Of a DNA stretch of 7,364 nt, positions 1-5,008 are shown in pieces. The notes below the pieces were generated by a model. That model ran no database searches. It was not told where the DNA came from and saw nothing but the letters and a program-made list of their open reading frames with translations. Numbering within the stretch: position 1 is the stretch's first letter; each line of letters begins with the position of its first letter. Position numbers and translations under genes: made by a program. The stretch is from a bacterium (lineage in GTDB: Bacteria; Patescibacteriota; Microgenomatia; UBA1400; RBG-16-45-19): contig QKAA01000018.1 in the NCBI GenBank assembly GCA_003247275.1, forward strand, positions 1 to 7,364, given 5' to 3'.

Positions 1-503
1 GTATTGCCTTAACTGATTTTGAAGTTCGATTTTTCCCTTGGTGTCAAATGCCCTTTCGCGGCATGTGGGTAGGGATGAAAGCGGCGGTGTCGTTTGGAGG
101 AATGATTTTACAAGCATTGGGCACAATGGTGAGCGAACTGGTAACCATGGGTCAAGTGCCAGCAGATGTGGCAGGGCCGGTGGGAATTGTCTATCAGGCG
201 GAAAAGGAAGGATTTTTGGAGGGTGGTTTTTGGGTTCAACTTAATTTTGCGGCAATTTTATCGATTAATTTAGCTATCATTAATGTGTTGCCATTCCCAG
301 CTTTGGATGGTGGTCGGGGAGTATTCATTTTGTTGGAGATGATTTTGCGACGAAAATTAAAGCCGCAGATAGAACAATGGATTAATACGGTGGGATTTTT
401 ATTATTAATCGGGTTGATTGTATTGATTTCAGCTCGAGATATCCGTCGAGTGTTGATGGATCAAGGAGTACAAGTTTGGTTTAAAAGTTTGATTGGACAA
501 TAA
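1..503 (+). CDS. rseP: RseP-type site-2 intramembrane zinc metalloprotease, 3' end only
   Basis: This is the C-terminal 166 residues of a reading frame (codons from base 3) that is open at the left edge, so the HExxH active site and the PDZ domain lie outside the window. What is visible is the diagnostic C-terminal half of the RseP/MmpL/SpoIVFB (S2P, M50) family: a VAGPVGIV segment, then a hydrophobic helix running SINLAIINVLPFPALDGGR, with the LDG aspartate at 306-308 that supplies the third zinc ligand, then a last membrane helix (GFLLLIGLIVLIS) and the usual DIRRVL ending. In known family members the enzyme cuts transmembrane substrates such as anti-sigma factors and signal-peptide remnants inside the inner membrane. 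The stop is only 3 nt before proS, so the two are almost certainly co-transcribed. The ATG codons inside the fragment are internal methionines, not the gene start. Family call is very secure; substrate is unknown. Confidence 0.95.
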   Translation, partial: IALTDFEVRFFPWCQMPFRGMWVGMKAAVSFGGMILQALGTMVSELVTMGQVPADVAGPVGIVYQAEKEGFLEGGFWVQLNFAAILSINLAIINVLPFPALDGGRGVFILLEMILRRKLKPQIEQWINTVGFLLLIGLIVLISARDIRRVLMDQGVQVWFKSLIGQ

Positions 504-506
504 CTT

Positions 507-2186
507 ATGAAATATTCAAAATTGTTTGGCAAAACTAGTGTGGGAGAACAAAAAGGTTCAGGGATGATCAGTCACCAACTGCTGATTCGGGGCGGATTCA
601 TTCGAGAAAGTACGGCGGGGAGATATTTTTTCTTGCCTTTGGGTTGGCGAGTTCACGAAAAAATGAGGGCAATTATTAAAGAAGAGATGGATGGGACTGG
701 AGCGCAGGAAATGATAACGCCAGTACTGCATCCATTGGAGTTGTGGCAAGAGACTAATCGGACGAATACGGCGGGGTTTGAGCTGATGAAAGTTAAAGAT
801 CGACGGGGGGCAGAGTTTGCCTTGGGTGGTACGGCTGAAGAGATGTTTGTGGATGTGGTGCGAAAATTCCAAGTGACCTACAAAGATTTACCTTTTAATG
901 TGTATCAGTTTTCAACTAAATTTAGAGATGAATTGCGGGCTCGTGGAGGCCTACTGAGAGTCCGAGAATTTGTGATGAAAGACGCGTATTCATTCCACGC
1001 TGATCAAGCTGATTTTGAGCGGGAATATGAGGTGATGTCTCAAACATATTCACGAATATTTGAGCGATTAGGTTTAGAGGCAATTAAAACTGAGGCGGGG
1101 AATGGATATATTGGCGGAGAGTATAGTCACGAATATCAATCACCTTGCGAAAGTGGTGAAGACACTATTTTTGTAGTGCCTTCAACTGGAAAAGCGTATA
1201 ACCGAGAAATAGCTCCCGCTCGCGCTCAAGCAGTCAGTTACCGGGAAGAAATAGCGGAAAAAGAAGATGTGTTGGGCGAGGGGATTATTGGAGTGGATGA
1301 GTTGGCAGCATTTTTGAAGATTCCGGTAGAAAAAACAACCAAGACGATTTTGTTTAAAGCTGATGGAAAACGGGTGATCGCGGCAGCGGTACGAGGAGGC
1401 TATGAAATTAGTGAAGAAAAATTAAAGAAAGTGGTGGGGGCAGAAACGCTTGAATTGGCTGATGAAAAAACGGTTAGAGAGTTAACTGGTGCAGAAGTGG
1501 GTTATGCTGGGCTGTTGAATTTGTCTGATTTGGTAGAAGTGTTTGTGGATGAGTCATGTGACAATCGGGTGAATTTTGAAATGGGAGCAAACAAGACTAA
1601 TTACCATACCATCAATGTTAATTGGGATCGGGATATTAAAAAACCAGAAACATTTTATGATTTTAAGTTAGCCAAGGAAGGGGATGTTAATCCAGAAACG
1701 AACGAAGCATATAAGATTGTCCAATCAATTGAGGTGGGGAACATTTTTCAGTTGGGTTACCATTATTCAGATTTGATGAAAGGAGCAACTTTTATCGATC
1801 GTGATGGAAAGGCAAAACCTTACTACATGGGCTGTTATGGTATTGGTTTAGGTCGAACTTTGGCAACAATTGTTGAAAAATATCATGATGATAAAGGCAT
1901 TGTGTGGCCAGATCATTTAGCTCCTTATAAAGTGCATTTAGTTTCGCTTAAAGGTGCAGAAGAGCAGGCTGAGAAAATTTACCGACAGTTAGAAGAGGCA
2001 CATGTGGAAGTGCTGTGGGATGATCGAGATGTGTCTCCTGGAGTGAAATTTGCAGACGCTGATTTATTGGGAACGCCAATACGTTTAGTGGCGTCAACTA
2101 GAAATGGCGAACAAGTAGAATGGAAGCGACGCAATGAAGAAAATAGTGAAGTTATTTCGATGGAAGAAGTGTTGAAACGTATATGA
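507..2186 (+). CDS. proS: Prolyl-tRNA synthetase, bacterial type with editing domain
   Basis: Class II aminoacyl-tRNA synthetase that charges tRNA-Pro in the cytoplasm. At 559 aa it is close to the usual length of bacterial-type ProRS (E. coli about 570). Domains in order: N-terminal catalytic part with motif 1 around residues 64-85 (GAQEMITPVLHP) and motif 2 at 138-162 (KFRDELRAR, then REFVMKDAYSF); an inserted YbaK-like cis-editing domain at roughly 225-385, with the Lys-containing KTTKTILFKA stretch at 276-285 and GANKTNYH at 360-367; motif 3 at 439-452 (YYMGCYGIGLGR); and a C-terminal anticodon-binding domain from about 473 containing DDRDVSPGVKFADADLLG. The editing insert suggests it clears Ala-tRNA-Pro. 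No good SD lies before the ATG (only GGA at 494-496), and it follows rseP by 3 nt, so translation is probably coupled. Its TGA stop overlaps the next start as ATGA. No damage is seen. Confidence 0.97.
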   Translation: MKYSKLFGKTSVGEQKGSGMISHQLLIRGGFIRESTAGRYFFLPLGWRVHEKMRAIIKEEMDGTGAQEMITPVLHPLELWQETNRTNTAGFELMKVKDRRGAEFALGGTAEEMFVDVVRKFQVTYKDLPFNVYQFSTKFRDELRARGGLLRVREFVMKDAYSFHADQADFEREYEVMSQTYSRIFERLGLEAIKTEAGNGYIGGEYSHEYQSPCESGEDTIFVVPSTGKAYNREIAPARAQAVSYREEIAEKEDVLGEGIIGVDELAAFLKIPVEKTTKTILFKADGKRVIAAAVRGGYEISEEKLKKVVGAETLELADEKTVRELTGAEVGYAGLLNLSDLVEVFVDESCDNRVNFEMGANKTNYHTINVNWDRDIKKPETFYDFKLAKEGDVNPETNEAYKIVQSIEVGNIFQLGYHYSDLMKGATFIDRDGKAKPYYMGCYGIGLGRTLATIVEKYHDDKGIVWPDHLAPYKVHLVSLKGAEEQAEKIYRQLEEAHVEVLWDDRDVSPGVKFADADLLGTPIRLVASTRNGEQVEWKRRNEENSEVISMEEVLKRI

Positions 2187-3067
2187 ACGAAGACGTATTA
2201 GACAAAGAAATTAAATTGTTAGTAACGCATGAAAATCCAGACATGGATGCGATCGGAGCTTGTTGGCTGTTTAAGCGATTTGGAGGACAGGGATTTGATG
2301 CAACTGAATTTTATTTTGTGCACGCGGGTGATCTGATTGATGCGGGGACGATGGGAGCAAAAGAAATAACTCAAGAAGAAGTGGTTCACGTAGATACGGG
2401 GATGGGAACGTTTGATCACCATCAGCCAGATAATCAAAAACATGATTCGGCGACACTGCGAGTCTATTCGTATTTGTCGGAAAAATTTCCGGAGCTTTCT
2501 GACGATGAAGCGTTAAAGCGAGTGGTGGGATTTATTAACGAAACGGATCATTTTGCAGCTTTTTATTGGCCTGAGGCCGATAAAGATCGCTATGTATTTA
2601 TGCTGGAGGAAATTTTGGCGGGATTGCGATCAAGTGAGCATTTTACTGATCGGGAAGTAGTGGAGTTTGGGATGTTGTGCTATGACGGAGTGTATACCTC
2701 AATGAAAATTCGGGCGAAGGCAGAGGAAGATTTGGCAACGAAGGGGATTGATTTTGAATGTGAGTGGGGCAAAGCTTTGGCAATCACCAATAAAAATGAT
2801 GAAGTGATGAAACTGGCTCAGAAAAAAGGGTACGTATTGGTGGTGAGAAAAGATGAAGAGACAGGGGCAATTCGAATTAAAACAGCTCCGGATCCATCAA
2901 TGTCTTTGAAAGTGGTGTACGAAAAAATTAAGAAAATGGATGCAGATGGAACTTGGTATTATCACCCGTCGGGGCATATGTTGTTAAATGGGTCACGAAA
3001 ACATATTGGACAAGTGCCGACCAAGCTTAGTTTGGAAGAAGTGGTGGAATTAATGAGGAAGAAATAG
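2183..3067 (+). CDS. Putative metal-dependent phosphohydrolase, DHH/MYG1-like (ChrB-like N-terminus)
   Basis: A 294-aa soluble protein without signal peptide or membrane segment. Motifs I can see: THENPDMDAIGACWLFKRF at residues 15-33, with H16, D20 and D22 resembling DHH motif I; VVHVDTG at 67-73; a literal DHH in FDHHQPD at 77-83; ETDHF at 120-124; and HPSGHMLLNGSRKH at 261-274 near the end. The spacing of H..D.D, a later D, DHHQ and a C-terminal His/Gly motif recalls the DHH superfamily and the MYG1 (UPF0160) 3'-5' exonuclease family. The WLFKRF...TEFYFVHAG stretch also resembles the chromate-resistance ChrB C-terminal domain. A manganese-dependent phosphoesterase or nuclease role is therefore inferred, not shown. 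The start overlaps the proS stop as ATGA, implying translational coupling, and an adenosine-specific kinase gene follows 13 nt downstream. Family membership moderately sure; substrate unknown. Confidence 0.6.
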   Translation: MNEDVLDKEIKLLVTHENPDMDAIGACWLFKRFGGQGFDATEFYFVHAGDLIDAGTMGAKEITQEEVVHVDTGMGTFDHHQPDNQKHDSATLRVYSYLSEKFPELSDDEALKRVVGFINETDHFAAFYWPEADKDRYVFMLEEILAGLRSSEHFTDREVVEFGMLCYDGVYTSMKIRAKAEEDLATKGIDFECEWGKALAITNKNDEVMKLAQKKGYVLVVRKDEETGAIRIKTAPDPSMSLKVVYEKIKKMDADGTWYYHPSGHMLLNGSRKHIGQVPTKLSLEEVVELMRKK

Positions 3068-3073
3068 GAAAAA

Positions 3074-3079
3074 AGGAGG
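3074..3079 (+). promoter_or_regulatory. Strong ribosome binding site that decides the kinase start
   Basis: AGGAGG, a full match to the SD core. Two ATG codons follow in tandem at 3081 and 3084. Only one base separates the SD from the first, while four separate it from the second, so 3084 is the more plausible start. This is the strongest SD in the upstream operon, where proS and the DHH-like gene seem to rely on coupling. Confidence 0.75.
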
Positions 3080-3083
3080 GATG

Positions 3084-3572
3084 ATGAATTTAACTTTTAA
3101 CGCCGTTACGTTGCACAATTTGCCGGAACATAACATTGTTGTGGGGCAGTCACATTTTATTAAAACGGTGGAAGATATTCATGAGGTAATGGTCAATTCG
3201 GTGCCTCATGCGCAATTTGGAGTGGCGTTTTGTGAAGCTTCGGGTAAACGGCTGATTAGAACTAGTGGCACGAATAAAACTTTAGAAAAAGAAGCGGTTC
3301 GTATGGCAGAATTGATTGGAGCGGGACATGTGTTTGTGGTGGTGATGAAGGATATGTATCCAGTCAATGTGCTGCCGCGATTGAAGCAAGTGGCGGAAAT
3401 TGTGACTCTTTTTTGTGCCACAGCTAATCCGGTACAGATGATTGTAGCTGAAACTCCCCAGGGTAGAGGAGTAATGGGAGTGATTGATGGTGAATCGCCG
3501 CTAGAAGTTGAATCTGAGGCCGATGTTCAAGAGAGAATTGAGTTATTGCAGAAGCTAGGTTACAAATTGTAA
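3084..3572 (+). CDS. Adenosine-specific kinase family protein (DUF355)
   Basis: A 162-aa protein (163 if the ATG at 3081 is used) that matches the small Adenosine_kin (DUF355, PF04008) family along its whole length. Recognisable family stretches are VVGQSHFIKTVEDIHE near residues 20-35, FGVAFCEASGKRLIRTSG near 45-62, GAGHVFVVVM near 80-89, FCATANPVQMIVAETPQGRGVMGVIDG near 110-136, and the typical KLGYKL ending. The usual family length is about 160 aa, so the gene looks intact. The family is best known from archaea and thermophiles and is named from structural work; adenosine phosphorylation is the accepted annotation but direct biochemical support is thin. It sits 16 nt after the DHH-like gene in the same operon, which could pair a nucleotide-releasing enzyme with nucleoside salvage (inference). 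The downstream rpsU promoter begins inside its last codons. Confidence 0.92.
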   Translation: MNLTFNAVTLHNLPEHNIVVGQSHFIKTVEDIHEVMVNSVPHAQFGVAFCEASGKRLIRTSGTNKTLEKEAVRMAELIGAGHVFVVVMKDMYPVNVLPRLKQVAEIVTLFCATANPVQMIVAETPQGRGVMGVIDGESPLEVESEADVQERIELLQKLGYKL

Positions 3573-3587
3573 TTTTTCTGATAGAAT
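3559..3587 (+). promoter_or_regulatory. Candidate sigma-70-type promoter for rpsU-ybeY, extended -10
   Basis: GTTACA at 3559-3564 (4/6 to TTGACA), a 17-nt spacer, and TAGAAT at 3582-3587 (5/6 to TATAAT). A TG at 3579-3580 one base before the hexamer makes it an extended -10. The -35 lies in the 3' end of the kinase gene. The predicted transcript starts near 3594, giving a leader of about 95 nt before the rpsU start. Read by eye, not scored. Confidence 0.5.
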
Positions 3588-3593
3588 CCTTAG

Positions 3594-3687
3594 GTTAAAT
3601 AGGCTACACTGAATGTGTAGGAGTTGTTTATCGACTCGCTAGTTTGTGGTGAAAACCAAAAGTAAGATAGGAGGTGTGTTTACCACC
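3594..3687 (+). promoter_or_regulatory. Structured 5' leader of rpsU
   Basis: Three small hairpins can be drawn by hand. The first is CTACAC (3604-3609) with GTGTAG (3615-3620), a perfect 6-bp stem with a 5-nt loop. The second is TGGT (3647-3650) with ACCA (3655-3658) closed by a GAAA loop. The third is GGTG (3673-3676) with CACC (3684-3687), which ends on the base before the GTG start and includes part of the SD AGGAGGTG (3669-3676). Folding of the last one would shorten the effective SD-to-start distance but also compete for the SD bases, so it may tune translation of bS21. No Rfam family is recognised. Confidence 0.35.
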
Positions 3688-3888
3688 GTGTCAACCGTAA
3701 TTCGAGCAAAAAAAGATGAGCCAGCAATGAGCGTGATTCGACGGTTCAAGAAACAAGTTCAACAAGATCAAATTTTAAAAGAATTTAAGAAAAAAGAATT
3801 TTACATGAAACCTTCCCAGCTTCGTAAAGAGCAGAAGAAAGAGTGGGAACGCGAAAAGCGTCGTAGGAAATATACAGGCGAAGAATAG
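3688..3888 (+). CDS. rpsU: Small ribosomal subunit protein bS21
   Basis: bS21 sits on the 30S platform near the 3' end of 16S rRNA and helps mRNA engagement. The 66-aa product aligns with the family: the N-terminal VSTVIRAKKDEPAMSVIRRF, where E. coli has VIKVRENEPFDVALRRF, then KKEFYMKPSQLRKEQ in the position of REFYEKP, and a very basic tail with KRRRKYTG. I place the start at GTG 3688 because this matches the usual bS21 N-terminus and a perfect AGGAGGTG SD lies at 3669-3676, 11 nt upstream (slightly long). The same frame stays open upstream to a GTG at 3646, which would add 14 residues spanning the SD itself and looks spurious. The gene is followed 17 nt later by ybeY, a sensible pair since YbeY acts in 16S rRNA 3'-end maturation. 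Confidence 0.93.
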   Translation: MSTVIRAKKDEPAMSVIRRFKKQVQQDQILKEFKKKEFYMKPSQLRKEQKKEWEREKRRRKYTGEE

Positions 3889-3905
3889 GATTTTTAATAA
3901 GGTTC

Positions 3906-4331
3906 ATGTTAACTGTTGATTTACAGATTACTAACTCAAGCCGCTATCCGATTGATTCGGGGCGGCTTTTTGCTGCAGTGGAACGACGATTAAAAGAGGT
4001 TGTTAGCAGCGGGGAATTGGTGGCCGAAAAGGTGGTAGTGTCGTTGTTGGTGGTGGGAAAGCTTGAGATGGCTGAGTTTAATTTGAAGTATCACGAAACT
4101 GAGGGGCCGACGGACGTGTTAAGTTTTCCCTTTACTGATAGTTCCAGTTTGCCAGAGGAGGCAACCGGATTTGTGACCCCAGCGGAAGAGGGAGTTATTC
4201 TGGGGGATTTAATTGTATGTTATGAAGTGGCGGAAGAAGTGGCCCATAAAGAGGGGAAAACAGTGGAAGAAATGGTGGAATTTTATGTGTTGCATGGCTT
4301 GGAGCATTTGTTGGGTCATCATCACGAGTAG
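3906..4331 (+). CDS. ybeY: Endoribonuclease YbeY (rRNA maturation factor), short C-terminus
   Basis: YbeY is a zinc-dependent single-strand RNase involved in 16S rRNA 3'-end processing and ribosome quality control. The product is 141 aa. Visible motifs: FNLKYHETEGPTDVLSFPF at residues 58-76, corresponding to the family LNxxYRxxDxPTDVLSFP (the usual Arg is His here and the Asp is Glu); ILGDLIVCYEVA at 98-109; and the zinc motif H-x3-H-x5-H at H130, H134 and H140. The protein stops one residue after the last zinc ligand (HHHE), whereas most family members continue with a further C-terminal segment after GYDHE. All three ligands are kept, so activity is plausible. The three forward frames after the stop do not continue a YbeY-like sequence, so a recent frameshift is unlikely. 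SD support is weak (AAGG at 3899-3902, 3-nt spacing); it is likely translated from the rpsU mRNA. Confidence 0.93.
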   Translation: MLTVDLQITNSSRYPIDSGRLFAAVERRLKEVVSSGELVAEKVVVSLLVVGKLEMAEFNLKYHETEGPTDVLSFPFTDSSSLPEEATGFVTPAEEGVILGDLIVCYEVAEEVAHKEGKTVEEMVEFYVLHGLEHLLGHHHE

Positions 4332-4341
4332 TCCTATAGCA

Positions 4342-4369
4342 TTGAATTTTAGTTTTTTTCAGGTATAAT
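4342..4369 (+). promoter_or_regulatory. Strong candidate promoter after ybeY
   Basis: TTGAAT at 4342-4347 (4/6 to the -35 consensus), a 16-nt spacer and a perfect TATAAT at 4364-4369. Transcription should begin near 4376. It opens a leader of roughly 180 nt before the 71-aa gene, an unusually long untranslated stretch for so compact a genome. It is the best promoter match in the window. Confidence 0.65.
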
Positions 4370-4436
4370 CCCTATGATTTTGTCACTTAGTAGGGATTTA
4401 TCTTAAAAAGCAGAGGTATTTTCCAAGAGTGAATTA

Positions 4437-4490
4437 AAATCGGCACGTTGACATGGGGCTTTGAGAGAATTTTGTTGCCCGAAATCGGCA
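4437..4490 (+). repeat. Short direct repeat AAATCGGCA in the leader
   Basis: The 9-mer AAATCGGCA occurs at 4437-4445 and again at 4482-4490, 45 nt apart. The second copy begins inside the 5' arm of the long leader hairpin. It may be a protein-binding or RNA-pairing element, but a 9-mer pair can arise by chance. Confidence 0.3.
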
Positions 4491-4533
4491 GGTCTTTTAT
4501 ATAAATTAGACCCGTTTGTTTCGGGCAGCAAAA
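4470..4533 (+). promoter_or_regulatory. Long RNA hairpin in the leader of the 71-aa gene
   Basis: Bases 4470-4484 pair with 4519-4533 as a continuous 15-bp stem with one G-U wobble (T4475 with G4528), including the core GCCCGAAA/TTTCGGGC. In the 34-nt apical part GGTCT (4491-4495) pairs with AGACC (4508-4512) on the same helical axis, so the whole forms one long interrupted hairpin. It ends 12 nt before the SD GGAGG (4546-4550). The 3' side is followed by A residues, not a T run, so it is not an intrinsic terminator in this orientation. It could be a cis-regulatory element or part of a structured RNA. I do not recognise a known riboswitch class. Confidence 0.6.
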
Positions 4534-4554
4534 AAACTTTTACATGGAGGCGAA

Positions 4555-4770
4555 ATGGCAGAAACAACGATAGATGTATCAAGGATGAGTTACAATCAAC
4601 TTTTAGAGTTGGCTCAACGAGTGGAAAAATTACCTGATGGTTTTATTGACCGTTTAAATAAGGTCAGCCCTTTAATGAGGGAAAGAAGACCTGACGGTTT
4701 GAGATCTGTTCCAACAGAAACAGTTTCAAGCAAACTCATCAGACGGAAAAGCAAACATCTTTCTGATTGA
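4555..4770 (+). CDS. Unrecognised 71-aa basic protein
   Basis: I do not recognise this protein. The start is ATG 4555 because SD GGAGG (4546-4550) lies 4 nt upstream; the same frame is open further up to 4516, but that stretch is the 3' arm of the leader hairpin and lacks an SD. The product starts MAETTIDVSRMSYNQ. Residues about 11-40 read as one or two amphipathic helices (YNQLLELAQRVEKLPDGFI, then RLNKVSPLM). The second half is basic, with RERR near 42-45 and LIRRKSKH near the end. There is no signal peptide, membrane segment or Cys pair. Six of nine Arg codons are AGA/AGG, while neighbours use more CGA/CGG, a weak hint of different origin. It has its own promoter and structured flanks. A small nucleic-acid-binding protein is possible. 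Alternatively the region may be chiefly a structured RNA, with the frame open by chance. Confidence 0.55.
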   Translation: MAETTIDVSRMSYNQLLELAQRVEKLPDGFIDRLNKVSPLMRERRPDGLRSVPTETVSSKLIRRKSKHLSD

Positions 4771-4781
4771 ATATTGTTTTA

Positions 4782-4871
4782 AAAATGGAACGATTTAGTT
4801 CTCTTTAGAAAACTGTATAGCAGCTGCCCGCTGTTTTGGTGATCTAATAGACTTGATCGTTCCTTCATTTT
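4782..4871 (+). other. Structured RNA region after the 71-aa gene (tRNA-sized closed fold)
   Basis: GGAACGAT (4787-4794) pairs perfectly with ATCGTTCC (4856-4863), enclosing a 77-nt unit. Inside are two hairpins: AGTT (4797-4800) with AACT (4811-4814), and AGCAG (4819-4823) with CTGTT (4831-4835; one G-U), whose 7-nt loop CTGCCCG resembles an anticodon loop with U33 and a GCC triplet. The outer stem can lengthen through AAAATG (4782-4787) with CATTTT (4866-4871), leaving a small bulge. No D-loop GG, no T-arm GTTCRA motif and no CCA end are visible, so I do not call a tRNA. A long T-rich run follows, so the structure may also serve as a terminator for the 71-aa gene. Confidence 0.4.
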
Positions 4872-4964
4872 CTTTTTCTTCCTTTTCTACTTTCTCTCCA
4901 TTCATTCTTCTCATATTTTTTTTCATTTTCACCCTTTTTTTTCTCTTAGCCCCATATTTTTTTC
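4861..4964 (+). other. Polypyrimidine tract upstream of dnaX
   Basis: In these 104 bases I count only 12 purines (11 A and one G); the rest is C/T in irregular order. It lies between the structured region after the 71-aa gene and the dnaX promoter. Read in the dnaX frame it has no stop and translates as a Phe/Ser/Leu-rich hydrophobic string, which is a composition effect and not a real N-terminal extension. Possible roles are a U-rich terminator tail, an unwinding or triplex-prone element, or a spacer. The other bases of the 4771-5008 gap hold the structured region and a promoter. Confidence 0.7.
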
Positions 4965-4971
4965 ATGAACA

Positions 4972-4999
4972 TTGTTATGTGTGGGAGGTTGTGTACAAT
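4972..4999 (+). promoter_or_regulatory. Candidate dnaX promoter giving a near-leaderless mRNA
   Basis: TTGTTA at 4972-4977 (4/6), a 16-nt spacer and TACAAT at 4994-4999 (5/6). The usual start about 7 nt after the -10 falls near 5006, only about 3 nt before the dnaX ATG at 5009. An SD-like GGGAGG at 4983-4988 sits inside the spacer, 20 nt before the ATG. That is too far to serve it, and it would not be in the transcript if this promoter is used. Confidence 0.5.
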
Positions 5000-5008
5000 A
5001 AGACAGCA

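Noticed and set aside
38..244. Overlapping frame inside the rseP fragment
   Set aside because: The rseP frame has clear family motifs; the other frame is low-complexity Gly/Ser-rich shadow coding.
3646..3687. Longer bS21 start at GTG 3646
   Set aside because: It would translate through the SD AGGAGGTG and add residues not found in the family.
4374..4406. Ten-codon leader-peptide-like frame at the predicted transcript start
   Set aside because: Very short, no SD, and no run of regulatory codons; probably chance.
4448..4476. TTGACA at 4448-4453 as a second promoter for the 71-aa gene
   Set aside because: No acceptable -10 at 16-18 nt downstream; the TATAAT promoter at 4364 is much better.
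4516..4554. Longer start of the 71-aa protein at TTG 4516
   Set aside because: This stretch is the 3' arm of the leader hairpin, has no SD, and ATG 4555 has GGAGG at correct spacing.
4787..4863. Calling a true tRNA-Gly(GCC)
   Set aside because: No T-arm, no D-loop GG, wrong linker length between D-arm and anticodon arm, and unusual loop bases; only a tRNA-like resemblance is reported.
4376..4870. Known large RNAs (tmRNA, RNase P RNA, SRP RNA, 6S RNA) in the gap before dnaX
   Set aside because: I looked for their hallmark sequences, such as the tRNA-like end of tmRNA and the SRP apical motif often near dnaX, and found none.
4853..5008. In-frame 52-residue hydrophobic N-terminal extension of DnaX, looking like a signal or membrane segment
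   Set aside because: It is the translation of the pyrimidine tract, starts at a non-ATG codon, has no SD, and DnaX homologues begin at MSYxxxYRPQ, which matches ATG 5009.
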